From Whalleya microplaca (lineage: Eukaryota; Ascomycota; Sordariomycetes; Xylariales; Xylariaceae): a stretch of DNA of 64,000 nt. The stretch covers positions 744,001-808,000 of the forward strand of contig MU385720.1 of NCBI GenBank assembly GCA_022497155.1. Reading direction: 5' to 3'. The position numbers were made by a program, and so were the translations under genes. The notes beneath the pieces were generated by a model. It was not told the DNA's origin. It worked only from the letters and a program-made list of their open reading frames with translations, and did no database searches. Below, piece by piece: positions 24,728-34,625 of the stretch (position 1 is the first letter of the stretch; each line of letters begins with the position of its first letter).

Positions 24728-25993
24728 TTGGGAAAGTTAGACATTATAGCCTGTCTGATTTCTAAAATAGACATTTTCTCTATGGTGAGGCTCTAAGAGA
24801 GATGGGGTAGACTCGGTAGAGGAGGGGTGAAGGTCTATTTGGTGGGGGCACTGCTTCGAGTCTTGGATAAGCATTGTTCAACGTTGCTGGCCAGGTAGGT
24901 AGTATAGAGTTGATGATAGAGAATTATGTCGCCGATGAGTTAGGTATAGACACACGGCGTAATACTAGTTCCTCGAGAGAATGGCATTGTGATGATGAGA
25001 GTGAGACAGACAGACGGGGGTGGAACGGTTCATCAGGCCGTAAGGCTGCGATCTTTCATCATCTCATCAAATCTTTTGTTTCCGGTTATCTAAGCCACAC
25101 GGGTCCGATGGTGTCCCATGCTGCGACCGGTTGCTTTTGCATTGCAACATTTGAACTTGCAGCCTCCGCCATTTTGCTCATCAGTTGATCATTGTCTACC
25201 GAAGAGGTCGCTACTCGCAGTAGAGAGGGGCCGCTAGAGGGCCGCTAGCGGCCTGTCAGGGCATGACGGGCTCGCCAGGCTAGCCAGGCTAGGTAGGTAA
25301 GAACCTACGTAATGCCAGGAAGGGAATCAAGGGAGTGCCCAAAGCGGGCTAGGGCAGATGGCGGAAATACGTGATTGGCCGGATCTTCACCACTTATTTA
25401 ATCTGCACAGTGCATGTACATAGTAGGCGGAGCAGAGGACAGTAAGGTGCCTAAGAGTCCCATTTTCCTATTTTCCCACCATTCCCACTATTCCGCTCCC
25501 AGTGCTAGCCCTTGTACCCAGTGCCAATTGCCAAGCTGGCGTGCAACGCTGCACGGTACATACATAAGGGTAGGGTCCAAGTCAAATGGGAAGTCAAGGG
25601 GGGGTGACACACCACCGCCAGAACGAACCCCCCTCCCCTCCGCTCCCCCCAAATTCCTTGGATTGGACTCTTTTCCCACTTCTCTGTTTCTCCCACAAAA
25701 GCTCGACTGAACACGATTCTGTCTATTATTAGAATCAACCACACCAGATTCAGCCCCATCGTCCTGCAAGTGCGAGAGCACCGACCGATACATTGTATCA
25801 TTGTATCCTGGTACGGGAAGAGCAACGACATTCATTATACTCCGCTGCTGTATGCTGCTGTATGCTGTACCGTAGCTTTGCTATTATCTTAACTAACAGC
25901 CTGCACGGCTAACGCCTATACACACTCTACATATCCTACATATTCTCTACACTCTACTTATACATACCGCGTACACTCTACCTCACACTATTT

Positions 25994-25994
<1 letters not shown>

Positions 25995-26024
<30 letters not shown>
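25995..26024. repeat. CTACTGT tandem repeat in pyrimidine-rich leader
   Basis: About four copies of a 7-bp unit TCTACTG in the C/T-rich stretch upstream of the MADS gene. It is probably part of the transcribed leader or core promoter, which is an inference from position. Confidence 0.7.
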
Positions 26025-26619
26025 TATCCCGTCTGTCTGGGTAAACTCCCGTTGACTCGTTTAAATATCACCACCGAGCCGTTTCATATATTGACTCGGC
26101 CATATCCCTCCACCTCCATCCATTTAGCTTTCCGACTCTTCTCTCTAACTACCGACCTCACCTCACCTCACCTACTCCTACTACCACTCCCACTACCACC
26201 ACTACTACTATTACCGCTACCGCTACCGCAACCTAATCCTCATCCTCAACCTCAACCTCAATCTCAACTTGCTCCCATCGACGAACTACTACCAGCCAAG
26301 TGCGGTTTAATAATAACAACGAACACGCCCCTTACCGCTAGTTCAAACTCTCCCGTCCCATCAACGCTGGATTGTCAGGTGACGGACACGGACGGCAGCG
26401 CTTTGCTTTCCATCACCTCCGCTGCCGCGTGCTTTTGCTACTGCGTCGAACGGATAAGAGTTGGCAGACGCGAGCCTAAACCTTGTGCCGACTGTAAGGC
26501 GAAGCTTAGCCTGCCTGTCATCCTTTTAGCCTCAAGGTCCGGCTTATATACTTTCCGTTCTCCTATACATAGTTTTCTCTGTCGTTCGGAGCCGTCACGA
26601 GTTCCGCAACTTAATCAAG

Positions 26620-28574
26620 ATGGGCCGAAGAAAGATTGAAATCAAAGCTATCAAAGATGATAGGAATCGCTCAGTGTAAGCCACCACCCTGTGTGAAACA
26701 CGCCCTTTTCTCTGCCCTCGTGATGTTGAAACAAACTAACACCGCTACTCCCACAGCACATTTTTGAAGCGAAAGGGTGGCCTGTTCAAGAAGGCTCACG
26801 AGTTATCCGTGCTCTGCTCGGTCGATGTGGCCGTATTCATCTTCGGCAGCAACAAGAAGCTTTACGAGTACTCCTCATGTGATATGCGAGACCTGATTAC
26901 AAGATATCAATATGTTGGTTTTCCCCTCTACGCAAAAGGTGTATAGACGCGTACTGATAATGGAGACAGCACGGTGTTCCCAATGAGCATAAAGGACCCC
27001 ACGACTTCAATGGCGGCGAGGACGATGACGACGAAGATGTTGAAGGCACTCCGCCGCATGGCCATGAAGGCTCTGTCGAGCCACAGATGATCCCCCCGCA
27101 TTTCCAAGGGCAGCCCCCATTCACGCATTTGAGGCATCATACTCCTTCCGCGTCGCCCCCTATCAACTCCATGCCCTTCGTGCCTAGAGGTCACACGCCG
27201 CAGCCGCAAATCACATCTAGACCATCATCCAGGACCGATTTCCGACGCGCCCCTAGCATGCCTCAATTGGCTAACCAACCAGTCGCCAATGGCTACGCGT
27301 TTATGCCTCAACCTGCCATATACAACCCACAAAACCAATCGAATATTCAGCATGCGCCTCCGCCTCCGCCTCCAGGTCAATATCAGTATCCCCCTTCTCA
27401 GGCGCACCCTCAAATGCAGGCCTATATGGAAGACCAGCGCCGGTCGTCTATTCCTCCTAGTTACCCGCCGCAAGGTCCACCACAAAGCCAGCACCCTCCG
27501 CGTCCTCAGCCGTCTCCGCCACAGCATCACCAACAGCAGCCACCTCCCCCGCCTCCTCCGATTCCGCAGATGTCGCCTCCGCAGCCACCACATCAACATC
27601 TGGAACCTCCGCAGCATCATCAACCGCCACCACCACAGGCTCCCGAGTCACAGCCACCTGCACTACTAGAACCTAAGCATGAGCATACTCAGGAGAGACT
27701 AGGCCAACCATTACTAGACACCGCATCTGCCATCAAGAAACTGCCGCAGCGCAAGCAGCACAGTATCTTCACTCCAATTGATGAAAACAGGTCGATCCTA
27801 TCTCAGCATCTAGCTTCGTTTCAAGAGTCTCGCGTAAAAGAAGAGGGGGGTAATCGATCCCAGTCTGTAGATGTGGGCAGCGTCTCGCGTTCGAAGTCCA
27901 GCTCATCCCCACCCCTGCCACAACGGTCTAATACCTCCAATCTGCCTACTAGCTCTCGCAATTCTATTCCTACAATACCTGAGACTACGTTTACGCCGCC
28001 ATCTCGCTCTAACAGTTTGAAGGTTGGCGGTGCCTCGCGACCCCGCCTAAAGGTGCAGATCCCTGATGAGCAGTCAGATGCTGGCAGCAATGCCGGCGAG
28101 TCGACTACATCCCCCCGTGGCACCGGAGAGTCAACACCACATTCAACGCGTCGTAATGGAGAAGGCCCCGGGACTGGTGTGGTGCTTCCCCCGCCTTCTC
28201 CGTCGGCGTCGACTCTACTATCTGCTGGAGCCACCGGCCCACCAAATCCATTTGCCAGGCCTGCTCCCCAAACACAGAACAACAACATGAACATTGACAC
28301 GCCTGTTTCCGCACTCCCATCTCGGTTTCTTAATCACGAGTTCTTGCCAAGTCCTAGCAGTTTCTATCCCGAGTGGAACTTCCGAGGCAGTGACAGCAAC
28401 ACGCTCCCAAGTCCTCTGAATTTTGCTACGCCAGTAGCCAATTCCGGCCCTTCTTTCCTACGGGACGACAACGGACCAGGGGCAACTAAGAGAAAGAGCC
28501 CTGAGATGGCTGCCGGTCCTGGGTCGGAAGGACCAGATGGTGGTGAGCCCAAGAGGATTAAGGTCGACAGTTAA
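26620..28574 (+). CDS. RLM1: MEF2-type MADS-box transcription factor (RLM1-like)
   Basis: DNA-binding regulator of the cell-wall-integrity MAP-kinase pathway by homology to Rlm1. Exons 26620-26675, 26757-26913 and 26970-28574, 605 aa, introns 81 and 56 bp. Exon 1 carries only [19 protein letters not shown]; exon 2 completes the MADS box with [20 protein letters not shown], so any single-exon ORF call misses the start. The linker [16 protein letters not shown] and an acidic run follow. Residues about 110-270 are a Pro/Gln/His-rich low-complexity region. Ser/Pro-rich text follows, then a basic TKRKSP motif and the C-terminal EPKRIKVDS, which looks like a nuclear signal. Several SP/TP sites could be MAPK targets. 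The long C/T-rich leader upstream suggests post-transcriptional or complex promoter control, but this is not proven. Confidence 0.92.
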
Positions 28575-29374
28575 TCATCGCCACCTTATTTCTATTTCTA
28601 AGACCGTTTATCTTATTGGCAACTATGCTATTATTCTATTTCATTTCGTGTCTATACCACAACCTACGGATGTACAACACTCTATAAAGAAAGCATTTGA
28701 AGGCATTTGGACCCGGATTTGCTAGCAGCGTTTTTGGATACCTCTTTGCTAGTCAGCATATATCAACATTGAACTTCACAACCGCCGGCGCATCTACTCG
28801 TTTTCTGCGTCATGCATTTATACTTCGTTTCTTTTAGGCATGGCGCGGCGCTCTAAGGGCATTCGTTTTTTAGATTGATCATTTCTTATCGACTCCCGGT
28901 CACACCCGACTAACAGCTTGCTGTTCCCTTATTAGAGACGGATATGAGGAATGAGTAATGCATTTTTTGTAAGACAGCTTTGCCGCATTCCAATCCGGGA
29001 AGAGTCAAGATGAGCTATCGAAGGCATTGGGACGGCGTTTTTTGGGGAATTGTATCATTAGCTACGTGGATGGGCTTTACAGTACCATCCAAAAAATTAT
29101 TATTGATATTTTGACATTGCAATTTTCGTGCCCTCATCTCATCTCCCATCCTGTGCTCGTGGTCACGTGAAACGAAACGAAACTTGCCGAGCCCCTGTAA
29201 GATGTCGGAACATACTAATCTGTAGACAAATTGAAAAAATTACTCCCGGACCAAGAGATGGCGCCACCGCTGCTGCGCTGGTGAGATTTTGGCCGATCAT
29301 CTCTCAATCCTGCGAGTAAACAATCTCCAATGACGTGACTGTGCGACTTTTTTTCAGCTCTCTCGAGTTGCAGC

Positions 29375-29396
29375 AAAAAAAAAAAAAAAAAAAAAA
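29375..29396. repeat. Poly-A tract (22 A)
   Basis: Uninterrupted A22 in intergenic DNA. No LINE or retrogene body is visible next to it, so it is treated as a homopolymer. Confidence 0.8.
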
Positions 29397-29530
29397 TCCT
29401 CCTCCTCTTTGCCCCGATGTCACCCAAAATCCTACCCCATCGACCGGGCTCTTCCCTTCCTTTCAACATCAAGTTTTCTTTTAAGTTGCTAAGGAACAGA
29501 AGGAGGAGGATCATTTAGTTAGTTACCTAG

Positions 29531-29556
29531 GGGGTTTGGGTTTGGGTTTGGGTTTG
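29531..29556. repeat. Interstitial TTTGGG hexamer repeat
   Basis: About four units of GGGTTT in direct succession, one base away from the fungal telomere unit TTAGGG. It is directly preceded by a CCTAGG motif. Confidence 0.8.
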
Positions 29557-30311
29557 CGCCCCCAATAGCGGAACTAAACCGTACCTACCTAACTTTACCT
29601 ATGGAACCCGCCGAGATAGATGGTGGACTACCTAGGTAGCTTCCTCCGGCACGTTTCGCCCCGGGTGGGTGGTTCCCTTGGATGTCGGGCCGTCAGTCTG
29701 CTGGTTGGCTGGCTGGTTGGTTGGTGGGTTGGTCCACCGCGACACGACTTGATACGACACGGCACGGCAGATGTGGCGGCGTGGCTAAGAGGGTGATGCC
29801 GATGTGGCTCGTTGGGCGCGTTTCAGAGTGGCCGCCTGGGCTGAGAGAGCTGAGCTCGAACCTCGTATTGTGCGTGTGTGCGTGTGTGCGTTTGCGAGCG
29901 CGGCTGTTTACTAAACGGTTGCTGGGCTCGGCTGCCTCTTTGTGCAACTCACTGGCTTGGACTGTTTACCTAGGTCGTTCATGGTCATACCAGACCTAGC
30001 CGTGGTGATTACGTAGGTAAACCCTTCCCTCCCGCCAAGCGGACGGGGTAGGTAGATTAGGCGCAGGCGCGCGGCTATGCCCTTAGGGAGGTAAGTAAGT
30101 TGATGCCTAGGTTAGTAGGTAAGCAGGCGTGTGCTACCTTGGCAGCTTGGCTACCGTGCCCGTATCTACAGACTCTGTCAGTGGTGCTGTGCCTGAGACA
30201 CGTGCCAGGGGCATACATGCTACAGACGCGATCAGCCACAGACGTAGGTTCGCGTGTCATGTACATACGTGGTAGCGACCTGTATGTATGTCTCCCATGC
30301 GGCGTCACGAT

Positions 30312-30338
30312 AAGCTACCTAGGCAGCTAGGTAAGCTT
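30312..30338. repeat. Imperfect hairpin around CCTAGG-GCAG-CTAGG
   Basis: AAGCTACCTAG, loop GCAG, CTAGGTAAGCTT: inverted arms with one bulged base. It has the same architecture as the perfect hairpin at 30757-30780. Confidence 0.75.
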
Positions 30339-30756
30339 CAACACCGCTACTGCGAGTAGGGTGCTGTGCTGTAGCTAGCTGGTTGCCCTGCGTCATGCTG
30401 TGCTAGGTCATTATACATACCTTAGTATGTCAGCGTTCCCATGTGTGGTTGATTAGGTATGGAGGTGCGGCTTGCTTCCGTGCCTGTCCTACATGGCTTC
30501 GTACGTGCATGTTGACCTCATCGGAAGTGGCTTTCTTGGGTCTATGTGAAACAGCCTGTCTGGCGGACGGGCACGCCAGATGGAACGTTCACTTCTGTGC
30601 TGCCTGGCTTGCTTGCTTGCTTGCTGGTCGCATGCGGCTCTGTCCATACATACGCTGTATTTAGGTAGGTCCTAAGGGTCTTGAGACCCTCTGACCCTAT
30701 ACGTATGTATGACGCGTCCCGTCGAGTCTTAGCTTTATTGCGAGGCTTGTCTGTCC

Positions 30757-30780
30757 ATCTACCTAGGCTGCTAGGTAGAT
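30757..30780. repeat. Perfect 10-bp inverted repeat, 4-base loop
   Basis: Left arm ATCTACCTAG, loop GCTG, right arm CTAGGTAGAT; the arms are exact reverse complements. It lies in non-coding, repeat-rich DNA. It could be a palindromic protein-binding site or the relic of a foldback element. Confidence 0.85.
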
Positions 30781-32039
30781 AGATATGCTTCCTCAACTTA
30801 AAAGCAGGGCATGGCAGGAGGCAATGAATGCACTTAGTCTCCTAGGATAGGCACTACCTACCTACCGACCGAGGTAATACAGTCCAGTAATCTAGGTATC
30901 TGCCGAGGCAGGGACGCGAATCCCTTCGCTTTCGGACCCGATCGGCGGGCACTCCTCGCCGCATCAATCATCTCCAGATCTTCGTACTTGCGTGCCTGCC
31001 TACCTAATCGTTCCTTCGACGCAGATCCGGAGACCAAGATGCGGCGCGTAAGGCTGGTTCGGCCGCTGCGCCGTTGGACGACCTCGGGGCTGGGTACCCA
31101 GGGTGTGGTTTCGGGGCGCAGTGGTGTGTTACCGTAATGGTGATCTGGGCTTGGTTTCGTCGTTTATGGTATCGTGAGTGTTCGGGACGAGGCAGTGTGG
31201 TTCCCAATATGTCTGTTGGGGACATAGGGACATGTTCGAGGCCTTGAGATGACATGTAGATATGATAATGTCCGGCGGTGCTCTTTCATGTCTCGTAGCA
31301 CTTTGTGTGACTGACTGAGTGGCGGGCGACAAACCCGAGTACTTGAGTCCTGAGTGACAAGAGTACCGAGATGAGGAGCTGAAGACGGGGAACCGAGGAC
31401 GTACTGGGTTTTCATAGATCATAGGCCAGGACTAAACTTTGACTTCTTGGCTGCTATTGTCTTTTAAAGGTATGTCCAGGAGATTGGATCGAACATACTA
31501 TTGCCAGAAATGTTAACTTGAAAATACCGTCTTGAAGAATCCAGCCCTTTTATGTAATATTGATATCTAGTAGATATTTATTGCGGTGGATATTAGGGAA
31601 AGAATTTTACAAATCTTCGAAAATAGAAAAAAAAACAATGAAGCCCGTGATCATAGTCTCCTATTATTAGTGGTCTATTTACATACGAGACTTAGTTTTT
31701 GCCGACTAATATCAGGACCACCAAACGGGTTATACCGCGTGTATGTCAGGCACCGTTATTTCAGTGGAATCTATTTCGTGCTCATGAAAAAGCGTTCTTA
31801 TATATGGTAATATTAACTCTTCATAAGATAAATGGGATCTTCTTCACTGGGAGTCAACTGATATTTGTGATGGCGTCAACAACCCAGCGAAACGTAGCGA
31901 AAGATGTAGCGGAGTCTGCTGTGGAGCATTGAGCATTTGATATCGTAGCAAAGGCCATCTGCTAGCTTACAATTCCTACCCCTTAGATAGGAAGCATTGA
32001 GTTACTGACATACGTGTTTTCATATACACAGACGAGGCC

Positions 32040-32288
32040 TTGCTGGCCGAAAGTGATTCCAATAGAATCCTGCATTGCGTACGACACTTAGATGACGCTA
32101 TCCACCAAGATGCTCAGCGGTGTGCCAAGGCCAAATATCCAAGCATCATTCCGGCAGATTTGCTTAGTATGGAGCTATATATACCAGCCGCGACACACAA
32201 GAAACGCGACGAGGACTCCTATGTCTTGGAACCCCATGCTTGGGTGTTTGACGATAATTCAAACCCGCCCTACGATATTCCATATTAG
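32040..32288 (+). pseudogene. Possible eroded exon of unknown gene
   Basis: An 82-codon frame preceded by a TACACAG acceptor-like site at about 32029. It ends with protein-like text (SIIPADLLSMELYIPAATHKK and DEDSYVLEPHAWVFDDN) before a stop. I found no upstream exon with a matching donor. The family is not recognised, and it may be chance. Confidence 0.25.
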
Positions 32289-32463
32289 AATGATCGTTGC
32301 CGGCTTGCACGCAGATACCTCCGGGGTGGCTGATGTTAGAACACAGTATATGTTGTCTTCTCAAGCCTTGCCACTAAGTTTCCGAACAGATATAGATATT
32401 TGCTTCCAGTTCAGGAGGCAGTAAGACTTCTTACCAGCCCCTAGGTTAGCCTATCAATATCTC

Positions 32464-33369
32464 TTAGTCGAACAGAGCCACATCCGGGTTCGCTTCATCC
32501 ATTCGCCGTCTCTCATCAGCATCCTTCCTCTTCTCCAGCTCCAACAATGCAGCTCTACATACAGTGCTCCTTGTCGAAGTGATCCGGCCATCCATGGTGG
32601 AGATACATATTATAGACATCCTATGAACACTAAATGAGCCTTCGTGTTGTAAGCCCAAGACAAGAGAATCGATTGTTTGAACCTACCGCTACGTGCTTGG
32701 TTTGCCTTCCCCACGCCTCACGCTGCTCTCTATCGAGCTCACTCTCATTCTCACTCTCATTCTTGTGATCACCAACATCATCATCAGCACGACTATAAAA
32801 CCTTCCCGTCACCGGCCGCCCCAACGGGTCGGGCACCAAAATCCACACCAAGCCCTCATACCGCAGCGTCCAAGCCCCCAACAGTTCCGCGACGGGCTCC
32901 GTGCGGTGGTGGGCCCTCCAGTTCTCCGCATCGGACACCGTGACGTGGTGGGCGGAACTCCGTAACCGTACCCGCGTCCGTATCGAGGATCAGCGACGTG
33001 GCCTCCCGGTCTAGGCTCCGCGTGAGGCGGATGCAGTGGGCTGGGAGGGGTGGGTCATTTTCTTGCCTAGGTTGGATATTTGGACTGGAGGAGTGGGAGT
33101 GGTAGCAGATCGGGACGGTCTCCCAGTGGACAACGAGCTGCTCAAATGGCTTCCCCGAACGGAGATAGGGGAGATGGCGGAGGAGGTCCAGTACGTCCTC
33201 GTTTTTTCCCCTCCGGAGCGGTGATGGAGTCCCAGCCGGTTGGAGGCGGGATGATGAGCGCGTCGTCGTCGAGGTAGGGGTGGTGGAGTACTGCTTGGTA
33301 GAATCCTAGCACCGCGTTGACGGTCTCGTCGCGGGAGTACATCGTCATGCCAGGTTGGTGAGTGGTCAT
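32464..33369 (-). pseudogene. Decayed member of an unnamed fungal protein family
   Basis: Read on the minus strand, three frames together recall a fungal family I have seen only as hypothetical proteins. Frame one (ATG 33369) gives SRDETVNAVLGFYQAVLHHP and PPPTGWDSITAPE. After a break at the T6C4 run 33202-33211, the next frame gives NEDVLDLLRHLPYLRSG and LDREATSLILDTDAGTV. After a second break near 32934-32946 a third frame gives DAENWRAHHRTEPVAELLGA and LVWILVPDPLGRPVTGRFYS. The C-terminus ADERRRMDEANPDVALFD follows what was probably an intron around 32550-32700, but no donor/acceptor pair keeps the frame. Two frameshifts plus a broken junction argue for a pseudogene; the first break is at a homopolymer, so a sequencing error is possible there. 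Confidence 0.6.
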
Positions 33370-34625
33370 CGTGGCTGACAGGGTTGGATAATGCAGATGA
33401 TGCCGAGTTCGGGCTGAAGTGGATACAACGACCGGCCGTCGTGACATAGATGTCACTCCGAACTCTTGATTGGATAGCGTGGCTTGGAATTATGAACTCA
33501 TGAACTTCAGCTGGTGGCTGGTCTAACTACAACCCCTTGCGTCTGCTAGCCCTTACTTGGATGCTCCCACATAACAATCAATATATGGTAAATTGGCTAC
33601 GAATAGGAGAGAGCTCATGTGTAGCCAGCTCATCAAGTCTCGACTTGCTAACCTAAGCTAAGCCTTCGCGGTTCTTGATGTTGGGACGACCTGTCCACTA
33701 ATTACCCAGAGTATACGTTTAATGATGATTAATATACAGTTTGGGTCTTTACGGAATGTAATTAGGCTCTTGGACTTGCACGCATTTATATTGAGATGGT
33801 CCGTACCACCGGAAACTGGTATTTAAAGCTGACGCCTATGCCCTAATCTAGCGTAAGTTGGTCGGTCTTCCTTCTGCTTGCTTGCTTGCTTGCTTGCTTG
33901 AAAGAAGGCTGCCTTGCCTTGCCTGTCAGGGACCACACCCATAGCCATTGCATACGGGCAAAAAAATCATAGAAAATCACACGAAAACGCAATACATCGA
34001 CGTCCTTAAAAACAAAGGTGTAGGTATCTTCCAAGCTGTCCACTTTCTTCTTTGCTGCGATTTGGTATCTCCTCCGCACATTGTCGGCTCCCATTACTCC
34101 TCGACTCGAAAAAAAATCAGGAACATCGAAAAAGATTAGTTGTAGTAGTTGTTGCAATTGTAGTAGTCTTGGGTATGTTTTTTTCCGTTGGGACAGCTGA
34201 TCAGCTGGCCAACCCAAGATCTATTAGGGTCGATAGCCAAGCTATGCCTCCCCCACATCCAGGTTTATATGTCGCCTAGAAGCGAGTTTTGGTAGTAGTA
34301 GAGACCGCGTAATTACTGCCCTTCCCGAAATTCCAAGAGATTGTTTGTTTTGACTTTAAACGCCGAGCATCGAATGAGGAAACCAGATTGGAGTCAGATG
34401 CCTTTTCGTGAAAGAAACATGGGACAGCATGTTCTAATGGTATCATGGGAATATGAAAGAAGAAAAAAACTGCAATGCAAAGTATATCAACACGTCAGAA
34501 GTTGATGTGTCGAGCGCTGCCGGGGAGAATTGTGTCTCCCGAGCAGCTCTGGCCGAAAAGGGGTTGGAAGTGGGTGTTGCGAATATTCATGTTGATTATA
34601 GCTAGTCGTAAGCAGTATGCAACCC
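33370..34625. other. Intergenic, 3' side of MSB1
   Basis: AT-rich spacer. It includes a GCTT tetranucleotide repeat at about 33876-33900 and an antisense-oriented frame at 33843-34217 without recognisable content. No gene is called. Confidence 0.45.
33875..33900. repeat. GCTT tetranucleotide repeat
   Basis: Six GCTT units in a row; a shorter GCTT run occurs at about 30607-30622. Confidence 0.85.

Larger units (their letters stand above)
20243..26619. promoter_or_regulatory. 6.4-kb gene-free region upstream of the MADS gene
   Basis: No ORF here looks coding. The left part holds the TAF1 3' end. From about 20.6 kb on, the sequence is full of simple repeats (ATTG/ATCG near 21430, GGT, GT) and TAGGTAGG-type motifs. 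From about 25.9 kb to the MADS ATG at 26620 it is extremely C/T- and C/A-rich, which resembles a long fungal 5' UTR. A large promoter or leader, or non-coding transcripts, are possible readings. Confidence 0.45.
28575..32463. other. Gene-poor, repeat-rich intergenic region
   Basis: No supportable complete gene. It holds the MADS-gene 3' flank, a poly-A run, TTTGGG repeats, many CTAGGTAG/TACCTAGG motifs, two hairpins and GCTT repeats (listed separately). A frame at 32040-32288 ends in a coding-looking stretch (DEDSYVLEPHAWVFDDN), which may be an eroded exon. Confidence 0.45.

Noticed and set aside
26052..26639. 195-codon plus-strand frame before the MADS gene
   Set aside because: Starts at TTG, consists of Pro/Leu low-complexity text from C/T repeats and overlaps the MADS ATG in another frame; it is leader sequence.
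29375..29396. LINE or retrogene poly-A tail
   Set aside because: No reverse-transcriptase or gene-derived sequence on either side and no target-site duplication seen.
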